Origin: JAIEPW01 sp964406035
Lineage (GTDB): Bacteria > Acidobacteriota > Terriglobia > Bryobacterales > Bryobacteraceae
NCBI GenBank assembly: GCA_964406035.1
Contig: CAYOQB010000074.1
Span: 1 to 24,479 of the forward strand
Direction: 5' to 3'
Length of the DNA stretch: 24,479 nucleotides
Shown here: in pieces, positions 8,106-15,517 of the stretch
Position numbering within the stretch: the stretch's first letter is position 1
How the letters are laid out: each line of letters begins with the position of its first letter
Made by a program: the position numbers and the translations under genes
Notes under the pieces: generated by a model
What the model was told of the DNA's origin: nothing
The model's input: only the letters and a program-made list of their open reading frames with translations
Database searches by the model: none

Positions 8106-9733
8106 TCAGTAAACCTCTGGGCTATGGGATAGCGGCGGCCGATGCCGAACGCCTTCGTGGTGACTTTCAGACCGGGCGCGGCCTGCTGCCGCTTGTATTC
8201 GTTCCGGTCCACCTTGTTGATGATGGCGCGAACAAAATCCACCGGCTGGCCGACCCGGTTCGCAATGTCGCGGGGATTCTGGAACTCCTCGACGTACGCC
8301 TTCAGAATCGCGTCCAGCACCTCGTACGGCGGCAGCGAATCCGTATCTTTCTGATCGGGGCGAAGCTCAGCCGACGGCGGCTTGGTGAATACGCTCTCCG
8401 GAATGGCGTTCGGATGCCTGCGATTCGCCACTCGCGAGATCTCGTAAACCAGCGTCTTGGGGACGTCGCTGATCACCGCAAGCCCGCCGGCCATATCGCC
8501 GTACAACGTGCAGTAGCCTACCGCGAGCTCGCTCTTGTTGCCGGTGGTCAGCACCATCGCTCCCCATTTGTTCGAGAGCGTCATCAGCGTCAGGCCGCGC
8601 AGCCGCGACTGGATGTTCTCCTCCGCTACGCCCAGCGATTGACCGATCCCAAGCGGCGCCAGCGTCCCGATCATGGTCTCGTACGCCGGAGTCACCGGGA
8701 CCACCTCGAACCGAATCCCCAGGTTTTCGGCGAGCGCCCTCGCGTCCGTCAGGCTGTGATCGCTCGAATACGGTCCGGGCATCGCCACTCCGGTGACGTT
8801 TTCCGGACCCACGGCGTCCACGGCGATCGCCGCGGTGATGGAGGAATCGATGCCGCCGCTCAGCCCGATCAGCACGGACCGGAACCCGCATTTCGCCAGG
8901 TAGTCGCGCGTGCCCAGAACCAGCGCCTGGTATACGGCCTCGCACTCGTCCGGATAGTCGTCGTGAAACTCTCCCGGCAGCACCAAGTCCTCGGCGAAGG
9001 AACAGGCGGACGCGGTCACCCGGCCTTCCGCGTCCATGGCGAAGCTCGATCCGTCAAAAACCAGCTCATCGTTGCCGCCCGCCTGATTCACGTATACGAG
9101 CGGTATGCCGAAACGCCGGGCGATCGCCGTGAAGATATCCCGGCGGAGCTTCCGCTTATGCATGTGGTAGGGCGAACCGTTGATGCTGATCAACAGATCC
9201 GCGCCCTGCCGCACCAGCTCTTCCACTGGATCCCGGCTGTACAACGGGCGATCCCAATACTGCTTGTCGTTCCAGGCGTCCTCGCAGATAGTGAGGGCGA
9301 TCTTGCGGCCACGAATCTCGAGCAGCGCCTGCTTTTCGGCGGGCCGGAAGTAGCGGGCTTCGTCGAATACGTCGTAGGTGGGCAGCAGCATCTTATGCTG
9401 CCGGAACACGATCTCGCCCTTCTCGATCACCGCCGCCGAATTCGTGACGCTTTTCCCGTCCAGCGGCTGCTCCGCCCCGACGTAGCCGCACACGATCGCC
9501 ACATCCAGCGCGGCGGTCTCGGCCGCAAGGTGGGACAGCGCCTCCGTGGTGCGCTCCACGAAGCTGGGCTTCTCCACCAGGTCCCGCGGCGGGTATCCGT
9601 TTAACGCAAGTTCCGGAAAGACAACGATTTCCGCGCCGCGGCCGGCGGCCTGACGGGCATGGGTGGCGATGCGCTGAGCATTCGCCTTCAGGTCGCCGAC
9701 AACGGGATTGATCTGCGCCAACGCGATGCGCAT
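8102..9733 (-). CDS. nadE: Glutamine-dependent NAD+ synthetase
   Basis: A 543-residue two-domain NadE making NAD+ from deamido-NAD+, ATP and glutamine in the cytoplasm. The N-terminal glutaminase is nitrilase-like with the Glu41-Lys114-Cys150 triad (PELALNGYPP, HKMLLP, TICEDAWND). The C-terminal ATP-pyrophosphatase domain has the P-loop LSGGIDSS (291-298) and motifs TGNKSELAVGY and LPPYEVLDAIL. Length is typical of the shorter bacterial glutamine-dependent type. ATG 9733 lacks a Shine-Dalgarno sequence; reading the minus strand, TACAAT ends 10 nt and TAGTTT 5 nt before it, so the leader may be very short or absent. Its stop overlaps the next gene's start (ATGA). Confidence 0.96.
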   Translation of the reverse strand: MRIALAQINPVVGDLKANAQRIATHARQAAGRGAEIVVFPELALNGYPPRDLVEKPSFVERTTEALSHLAAETAALDVAIVCGYVGAEQPLDGKSVTNSAAVIEKGEIVFRQHKMLLPTYDVFDEARYFRPAEKQALLEIRGRKIALTICEDAWNDKQYWDRPLYSRDPVEELVRQGADLLISINGSPYHMHKRKLRRDIFTAIARRFGIPLVYVNQAGGNDELVFDGSSFAMDAEGRVTASACSFAEDLVLPGEFHDDYPDECEAVYQALVLGTRDYLAKCGFRSVLIGLSGGIDSSITAAIAVDAVGPENVTGVAMPGPYSSDHSLTDARALAENLGIRFEVVPVTPAYETMIGTLAPLGIGQSLGVAEENIQSRLRGLTLMTLSNKWGAMVLTTGNKSELAVGYCTLYGDMAGGLAVISDVPKTLVYEISRVANRRHPNAIPESVFTKPPSAELRPDQKDTDSLPPYEVLDAILKAYVEEFQNPRDIANRVGQPVDFVRAIINKVDRNEYKRQQAAPGLKVTTKAFGIGRRYPIAQRFTE

Positions 9734-9738
9734 CGAAG

Positions 9739-9749
9739 AAACTATTGTA
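9739..9749 (-). promoter_or_regulatory. Putative -10 region of nadE (overlapping TACAAT and TAGTTT)
   Basis: On the minus strand TACAAT (9749-9744) and TAGTTT (9744-9739) lie 10 and 5 nt before the nadE ATG. No Shine-Dalgarno sequence is present and no clear -35 was found. The divergent gene on the plus strand starts 86 nt away. Confidence 0.35.
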
Positions 9750-9800
9750 GCGGTTTGAGCGTAAAGATCCCGTTACGAACGGCCGATGCTATTCTGATCG

Positions 9801-9806
9801 GGAGGA
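9801..9806 (+). promoter_or_regulatory. Shine-Dalgarno sequence GGAGGA of the TIGR03437 gene
   Basis: GGAGGA lies about 13-14 nt before ATG 9820, slightly far but a strong match to the 16S tail. A TATTCT at 9789-9794 could be the matching -10 box. Confidence 0.45.
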
Positions 9807-9819
9807 TCGCCTCTTTTTT

Positions 9820-11310
9820 ATGCTGTGTCGCGTTCCTTTGCTTGTGGTCGCGTTGGCGGGATTCTCCGCCGCGCAGACCTTCCAGGTCACCTCGGTGGTC
9901 AACGCCGCAAGAGGCGACAGCCGGATCTCGCCAGGCGCCCTGGCGCGGGTCAACGGATCCAACTTCCCCTTCACCAACCTTGGGGTTCGAATCGGCGAAC
10001 GCAATGTGCCGGTGGTGGGCTCGGTGTCGCCCACGCAGTTCAACATTCAGCTTCCTTTTGATTTGCCGCTTGGAACCGCGGACCTGATCGTCATCGCGTC
10101 CGGACCCACATCGAATCCGTTCCCCGTTACGGTGGACGACTACGCTCCTGGTATCTTCCTTAGCCTGCAACAGGAGGGCGCGTTCCAGCGCGAGAATCAG
10201 ACCGCCGTCTCGGCCGCGAATCCCGCCGCGCCGGGCGAGCCGGTGAAGATGCTCGCCACCGGTTTGGGCGCGGTGAATCCCCCGTTTCCGGCGGGCAGCG
10301 CTCCGCCCGATGCCACCAATCTGACGGTGGTCCCGCCGCGCGTCCTGGTGAGCGGGAAGCTGGCGACCGTACGATCCGCGGCGCTCGCGCCGGCGCAGGC
10401 GGGGGCCTATGAAGTGGTCTTCGTGGTTCCGCCGGACATCAACCAGGGCGAAAATCCGGTCGTCATCGAAATCGGCGGCAAGACCAGCAACACCGCGGTG
10501 CTGTTCACCAGTGGAGGTCCGCCGGTGGTTTCCGCGGTGGTGAACGGCGCAACCTTCCGCGCCGGTCCGGTCGCGCCGGGGTCGTTCGTCTCGGTGTTCG
10601 CCAACAATCTGGGCACCCGCAACTTCATCGGCGCTTTCCCGCGAACGAATCTGGAGGACATTACGGTGTTCTTCAACAACATCCCGATCCCCATCTCGGA
10701 CGTGATCGCGACCGCGAATCAGATTAACGTGATCGTGCCGCAGGACTTCCCGGAAGGCGCGGTGAACGTGACTGTTTCCAACCCGCGCGGGCGCTCGCAG
10801 CCGTTCACCGCGCAAGTGGTGCGCACGGATCCGGGCATTTTCCTGGTCTCCGATCCGTCAAACCCCGATCGCCGGAACGCGGCGGCGCTGCTGGCGAACA
10901 CAGCATGGTACGTGATGCCGCTGACCATGGCGCGAGCCTACAACTTGCCGGGATGCACAGTCGCCACGTCGGTCTGCGGGCAGCCGGTCCGCGCCGGCGA
11001 TGTGATCCAGCTTTACGTGACCGGATTGGGCCGCGCCACTCCAGGCGGCGATCCGGGAGGCCGCGTCCTGCGTGGCGACGAACTCGCCCCCGCCGGCGGG
11101 AACCCGCTTTTTCAGACTGTCGAGCGGCCCATGGTGACCATTGGCGGCGCCGCCGCGAATGTGGTCTTCTCCGGAATCGCGCCGGGTTTCGCGGGTCTGT
11201 ACCAGCTCAATGTGGTGGTTCCCGGCGTCCCGCCCGGCGATGACGTGCCGGTTCGCGTGGAAATGCCCGGCGGCGCGAGCTCCACGGCGACCATCGCGAT
11301 CCGCAACTAG
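9820..11310 (+). CDS. Secreted tandem TIGR03437-domain protein
   Basis: A 496-residue exported protein with a signal peptide (about 1-19, ending FSAAQ) and two tandem copies of the Solibacter-type domain TIGR03437. Copy one spans about 25-225 (VVNAARGDSRISPGALARVNG ... PFPVTVDDYAPGIF), copy two about 233-496 (VVNGATFRAGPVAPGSFVSVFA ... TDPGIFLV). Each contains the hallmark pattern of 'TQFNIQLPFDLPLG' or 'NQINVIVPQDFPEG', then PGIF, then a G-x-GxxxP stretch with 'YEVVFVVPPDI' or 'YQLNVVVPGVPPG'. The domain usually caps much larger surface proteins in these bacteria; here it is the whole protein. Its function is unknown, probably structural or adhesive outside the cell. Its stop overlaps that of the convergent permease gene. 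Confidence 0.88.
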   Translation: MLCRVPLLVVALAGFSAAQTFQVTSVVNAARGDSRISPGALARVNGSNFPFTNLGVRIGERNVPVVGSVSPTQFNIQLPFDLPLGTADLIVIASGPTSNPFPVTVDDYAPGIFLSLQQEGAFQRENQTAVSAANPAAPGEPVKMLATGLGAVNPPFPAGSAPPDATNLTVVPPRVLVSGKLATVRSAALAPAQAGAYEVVFVVPPDINQGENPVVIEIGGKTSNTAVLFTSGGPPVVSAVVNGATFRAGPVAPGSFVSVFANNLGTRNFIGAFPRTNLEDITVFFNNIPIPISDVIATANQINVIVPQDFPEGAVNVTVSNPRGRSQPFTAQVVRTDPGIFLVSDPSNPDRRNAAALLANTAWYVMPLTMARAYNLPGCTVATSVCGQPVRAGDVIQLYVTGLGRATPGGDPGGRVLRGDELAPAGGNPLFQTVERPMVTIGGAAANVVFSGIAPGFAGLYQLNVVVPGVPPGDDVPVRVEMPGGASSTATIAIRN

Positions 11311-13811
11311 TCCATCCGCAACGCCACCATCGGGTCCACCCGCGTGGCGCGCCGCGCCGGCGCCCACGCCGCGAACCCCGCCGCCAGCAAAAGCCCCACC
11401 ACCGCCAGGATCAGGTTCAGCGGATCGGCCGGCTGCACTCCGTAGATCTGACTCTGAATCAGCGATCCGGCGCCGAGCGAAGCGACCAGACCAACAACCG
11501 AACCTGCGATCACCAGCAAGCCGGCCTCTCTGAGCACCATTCTCAGAATCGACTCGGCGCGGGCCCCCAGCGCCATCCGGATTCCGATCTCGCGGGTGCG
11601 GCGCGCCACCGCGTTCGACAACACGCCGTACAAGCCCAGGCAGGCAAGCGCCAGCGCCACCAAGCCGACAAAGGAGGAAATTCGCGCGATCAGCCGCTCC
11701 CGAACCAGTTGCGTTCCAATCTGCGCGTCCAGCGTGCGCACCGTGGTCAGCGGAACGTCACGCGCGATCTCGCCCAATGCCTGCCGCACCTGCCCGGTCA
11801 ACTGCACCGGATCCCCGTTCGCCCGAACCTCGAGGTATCCGGCGTATTGCGCCGGCGGCAGAAAAGCCTGCGTGATCGGGAAGATGGCAGCCGGCCACAT
11901 CTTCTGCTTCGGATCGTTGAACTTGAAGTTTTTCACCACGCCGACGATTTCCACCGCGGCGTTCTCCTTGTTCCCTCCGGGATGGAAACGAACACCCAGG
12001 GGATTCCTGCCCTTCAAGTACTTCTCGACGAAGTCTTCATTCACCATGGCGACTTTTCGGGTGGAGGTCAGGTCCTTGACGTCGACGTCACGCCCGGCCA
12101 CCAGCTTCATCCCCAGCGTCTCGATGTAACGCGGACCGCCGAAGACATACTGGGAGAACGCCGTCTGCCCCTGGGGCGGCGTATAGCCCTCCACGACGTT
12201 GACGGCCGACCAGTTGTCGCCGCTCATGGGACTGTACAGTGACACGCTCGCCGCCTTCACTCCCGGCAAACCCTGCACTCGCTGCAGCAGGCGCTCGTAG
12301 AATCCGGCGAGCTCCTCGGGCTTCATTCCGGAGAGCCGCGTCTCCATCCCGACCTCCAGCATGCTCTCCTGCTGGAATCCAAGGTCCTGCTTCTCCAGGT
12401 GCCGCAGGCTCGCCAGCAGGATCGCGGACAGCACCAGAAGCGGCAGGGACAACGCCACCTGCAGCACCACCAGCATTTTTGGCGCGCTGATCCGGCGAGC
12501 CTTCCCGGAAGCCGAGGAACCCGACTTCAGCGCCTCCGCGACATCGGCCTTCATCGCCTGAAACGCGGGCGCGATTCCCACCAGCAACGCGGCTGCGAGC
12601 GTCAGCGCGGCGGTGAAGCCGAGCACCCGCCAGTCCGGACTGACATCCACCGGGATCATCGCCGGGCCGGTGGACACCGTGGCCACCAGCAGGCTGGCCC
12701 CCCAGGCGGACAGCAGCAGTCCGAGTACGCCGCCCATGACCGCCAGCATGCCACTCTCCACGATCACCTGACGGAATACATCCATGCGCCCCGCGCCGAT
12801 CGCCAGGCGGATGGACATCTCCTTCCGGCGGCCCGCGGCGCGCGCCAGCAGCACGTTCGCCACATTGGCGCACGCAATCAGCAACAGCACCCCGACCACC
12901 GAAAGCAGCAGCGGCAGAGCCTGCCCGTAGCGCAGGCGTACGTTGGACACTCCGCTCTTGCCCGGCATCAACTCGATGCGATGTGTCGCCGGATCCGGAT
13001 TCACCGAAAGGCCCCCGGGAAGCACCTGGGCCGCATGTTCCCGCAGGAAGTTCTGAAAAGTGACGTTGGCGGCAGCCTGGGCCTGCTGCGTGGTGACTCC
13101 CGGCTGCAACCTGCCCACCATGTTCAGCCAGGCGTTGCTGACGTCCTCCAGCAGGTTGCGCCGCCTCATGATGTCCGGCTGCAGACGCAGCGGCAGCCAG
13201 ATATCCGCCATCTGGGATTCGATGCTCTCGCCGAAGAACCCTGGCCGGGCAACCCCCGCGATCACCACGCCGACGTCATTGATGCGCACCGCCCGTCCGA
13301 TCGCCGCCGGCGACCCGCCGAATGCGCGCAGCCAATAATCGTGGCTGATCACCGCCGCCGGAGGCGCGGCGGGATCGTCGTCAGCCGCTGACAGCGGCCG
13401 TCCCTGCACCATCGGCACTCCCATCACGGCGAAATAGTTCCCGGACACCAGCCGCCCCTGGGCAAGTTGCGCGGGCTGGCCTTCCTGCCGCAAGCTCAGG
13501 CGGTCGATTTGGGTCCGGAACGCGGCCACATCGCGCCACGATTTCCTGTCTTCCCGAATCATTTTCCAGAGCTTGAACGGGAAAATCGCCCAGGCGCCAT
13601 TCTGCCCGCCGACCACCCCGCGGGTGCGGCCGTCGCTGAACAGGACCAGTTCAGAGGGGTTCTCTACAGGCAGCGCCGTCAGGAACAGGCCGTTAATCAG
13701 CGTGAAAATGGTGGTATTGGCGCCGATCCCGATAGCCAGCGAGAGCACGACAACGGCGATCACGCCGGGGCTTTTGCGGAACGTGCGCCAGGCAAAGCGA
13801 GCTTCGGTCAT
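11307..13811 (-). CDS. ADOP-family MacB/FtsX-like ABC transporter permease
   Basis: An 834-residue permease of the acidobacterial duplicated orphan permease family, typical in length and layout. There is a first membrane helix near residues 15-37 (SPGVIAVVVLSLAIGIGAN), a MacB-type periplasmic domain (about 40-285) and a first FtsX domain with helices (about 290-420, containing IACANVANVLLARA and RLAIGAGR). A further helix at about 440-465 leads into a second periplasmic domain (about 470-690) and a second FtsX domain (about 700-830, with ARRTREIGIRMALGA). These permeases occur in large paralogous sets, usually without an ATPase gene, as here. They are presumed mechanotransmission-type permeases; the substrate is unknown. 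ATG 13811 fits the family N-terminus. The carbamoyltransferase lies 127 nt upstream on the same strand. Confidence 0.93.
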   Translation of the reverse strand: MTEARFAWRTFRKSPGVIAVVVLSLAIGIGANTTIFTLINGLFLTALPVENPSELVLFSDGRTRGVVGGQNGAWAIFPFKLWKMIREDRKSWRDVAAFRTQIDRLSLRQEGQPAQLAQGRLVSGNYFAVMGVPMVQGRPLSAADDDPAAPPAAVISHDYWLRAFGGSPAAIGRAVRINDVGVVIAGVARPGFFGESIESQMADIWLPLRLQPDIMRRRNLLEDVSNAWLNMVGRLQPGVTTQQAQAAANVTFQNFLREHAAQVLPGGLSVNPDPATHRIELMPGKSGVSNVRLRYGQALPLLLSVVGVLLLIACANVANVLLARAAGRRKEMSIRLAIGAGRMDVFRQVIVESGMLAVMGGVLGLLLSAWGASLLVATVSTGPAMIPVDVSPDWRVLGFTAALTLAAALLVGIAPAFQAMKADVAEALKSGSSASGKARRISAPKMLVVLQVALSLPLLVLSAILLASLRHLEKQDLGFQQESMLEVGMETRLSGMKPEELAGFYERLLQRVQGLPGVKAASVSLYSPMSGDNWSAVNVVEGYTPPQGQTAFSQYVFGGPRYIETLGMKLVAGRDVDVKDLTSTRKVAMVNEDFVEKYLKGRNPLGVRFHPGGNKENAAVEIVGVVKNFKFNDPKQKMWPAAIFPITQAFLPPAQYAGYLEVRANGDPVQLTGQVRQALGEIARDVPLTTVRTLDAQIGTQLVRERLIARISSFVGLVALALACLGLYGVLSNAVARRTREIGIRMALGARAESILRMVLREAGLLVIAGSVVGLVASLGAGSLIQSQIYGVQPADPLNLILAVVGLLLAAGFAAWAPARRATRVDPMVALRMD

Positions 13812-13848
13812 GCGGCTCGACCAGCACGTCGAGAACCATGTCTAAGTC

Positions 13849-13854
13849 ATTGTA
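13849..13854 (-). promoter_or_regulatory. Weak candidate -10 (TACAAT) for the ADOP permease gene
   Basis: TACAAT on the minus strand lies about 37 nt before ATG 13811 in an AT-rich patch unusual for the region. No -35 match was found at the right distance. Confidence 0.25.
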
Positions 13855-13866
13855 AGTAATTAACTT

Positions 13867-13889
13867 GGGCGAACAGGCTCGCTTCGCCC
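13867..13889 (-). terminator. Possible hairpin after the carbamoyltransferase gene
   Basis: A perfect 7-bp stem (GGGCGAA / TTCGCCC) with a 9-nt loop about 50 nt beyond the stop. On the minus strand it is followed by AT-rich DNA but not a clean T run, so intrinsic termination is uncertain. Confidence 0.3.
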
Positions 13890-13938
13890 GCGCGAAATGG
13901 CGTCCCAATAGCGGACACTTGGGGTGACCCGCCCCGAA

Positions 13939-15504
13939 TTACTTCTCCAGCAGGAAATTACCCACAAACATGGCATCGATGCCCGAAGAATAGAAGCTGC
14001 GAACCGCGTCGCGCGGCGTGCAGACCAGCGGATCGCCGAACAGGTTGAAGCTGGTGTTGTACAGGACGGGAAGTCCGGTGGCGCGTCCCGCTTCCTCCAG
14101 CAAACGGTGGTACAGCGGATTGTCCTCGCGGTGCACGGCATGGACGCGGACCAGATCTTCGCCCAGAACCGCGCTCTCGAACGTCGCCCGATGCTCCGGA
14201 CGAACCCGCCCCACGGTGGCAAGATAGCGGGCGTTCGGACCCGCTTCAAAGTACTGCGCCACCGCCTCTGCCGGCACGGAGGCCGCGAACTTGCGGAACG
14301 GCTCGCGATGCTTGATATACACGTTCAGGTTCTCGGTGGAGTATGGATTCAAAGGCGAGGCCAGGATGCTGCGGTTGCCCAGCGCGCGCGGTCCGAATTC
14401 CATGCGCCCCTGCATCCAGGCTACGATGCTCTGCTGCGAAATCAGCTTCACCGCCTCCTGCACCGTCTCATCCATGGAATGCAGGAAGCGAAACTGCAGC
14501 TTGCAATTCTCCAGGACCTGCTTGATCGCCTCGGCCTGGAATCCGGGGCCCAGGAACAGATTTGGCGAAGCGGCGCGCTGGCTCTGATTGCGGGCGTTGT
14601 GCCAGGCGTGCAGCGCCGCGCCGAGCGCGGTTCCGGCGTTTCCCGCCGCCGGTTGCACAAACACGTTCTCGAACCGGCCGCTCTGCTCCAGCGCTTGCAC
14701 CAACAGGGCGTTGAAGAACAGGCCGCCCGCGACACAGAGATTAACGCCGCTGCCGGCGATGTCCAGCACCCGGCGCTCCACGGCTTTCTGCAAACCGGCC
14801 GCGATGGCGGGCTTCATGCCCGCCGGCACCGGCGCGTCCTCGGTCAGGCCGAGCTTCCGCAGGAACAGCCCGCTGAATCCGCCGGCTCGCGGGCGGTTGC
14901 GATCGAAGAACGAGCTTTCCAGCCGCAGGTCCGGCGAAACGAGTTCCAGGAACACGCCGGTGAGTTGCCCGTCGCCCGCCGTGGACAGCCACTGAACCTT
15001 GTGTTCATCGGCGCGCGGGCGGAAGCCAAGAAGTTCGGTGACCGCGCCGTACAACCTGCCCAGCGAATCGGGGTAATACCACTCGCGCTGCATCTCCAGT
15101 CGCGACCCGGAGGCGAGCCATTTGGCGCCGCAGCGGAAGTCCCCCGCGCGGTCCAGCGTCAGCACCGTGGCCTGGTCGAACGGTGAAGCGTAATACGCCG
15201 ACGCCGCATGCGCCGCCTGATGCTCCACCACGACAACCTCGGCGTTGGGAAACATGGAGCGGAGCGCGATGTAGACCTGGGGCTCCTGGTTCGCCGAAAA
15301 CGGCCGCACCAGCGCGACGCAATCCACCTGATCGCGGGTGAAGCCCGCCAGCGCGAGGCACTCCGCGATGGCGGCTTCGGGAATCGCGCCGTCTCCGCCG
15401 CGGCGCGTCAGCTTGCTTTCCTCAACGGCCGCGACGATGCGGCCATCGCGCAATGCGGCGCACGCGGCATCGCCGAGCAGCCCGCCTAATCCAAGAATCA
15501 GCAC
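13939..15504 (-). CDS. Carbamoyltransferase, NodU/CmcH family
   Basis: A 521-residue enzyme of the O-carbamoyltransferase family, which moves carbamoyl from carbamoyl phosphate, via carbamoyl-adenylate, to a hydroxyl of a sugar or antibiotic. The Kae1-like N-terminal domain has the metal-binding His95-x3-His99 (EHQAAHAASAYYASPF) and LTLDRAGD. The C-terminal domain has GPRALGNR (371-378), KHREPFRKFAAS and LPVLYNTSFN. The first motif is odd: most relatives have a His before GDSSAA, but here it reads GLLGDAACAA. GTG 15504 places the start at the family's usual first strand (LILGLGG), 13 nt after the glnS stop; a TTG at 15537 would overlap glnS by 20 nt. The acceptor is unknown and no sugar or antibiotic cluster surrounds it. 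Confidence 0.88.
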   Translation of the reverse strand: MLILGLGGLLGDAACAALRDGRIVAAVEESKLTRRGGDGAIPEAAIAECLALAGFTRDQVDCVALVRPFSANQEPQVYIALRSMFPNAEVVVVEHQAAHAASAYYASPFDQATVLTLDRAGDFRCGAKWLASGSRLEMQREWYYPDSLGRLYGAVTELLGFRPRADEHKVQWLSTAGDGQLTGVFLELVSPDLRLESSFFDRNRPRAGGFSGLFLRKLGLTEDAPVPAGMKPAIAAGLQKAVERRVLDIAGSGVNLCVAGGLFFNALLVQALEQSGRFENVFVQPAAGNAGTALGAALHAWHNARNQSQRAASPNLFLGPGFQAEAIKQVLENCKLQFRFLHSMDETVQEAVKLISQQSIVAWMQGRMEFGPRALGNRSILASPLNPYSTENLNVYIKHREPFRKFAASVPAEAVAQYFEAGPNARYLATVGRVRPEHRATFESAVLGEDLVRVHAVHREDNPLYHRLLEEAGRATGLPVLYNTSFNLFGDPLVCTPRDAVRSFYSSGIDAMFVGNFLLEK

Positions 15505-15517
15505 AGGTTCGATCCCA

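Noticed and set aside
8414..9604. Plus-strand open frame opposite nadE
   Set aside because: It is antisense to a highly conserved gene and has a compositionally odd product.
13924..15186. Plus-strand open frame opposite the carbamoyltransferase
   Set aside because: It is a shadow frame; the minus-strand product has full family motifs.
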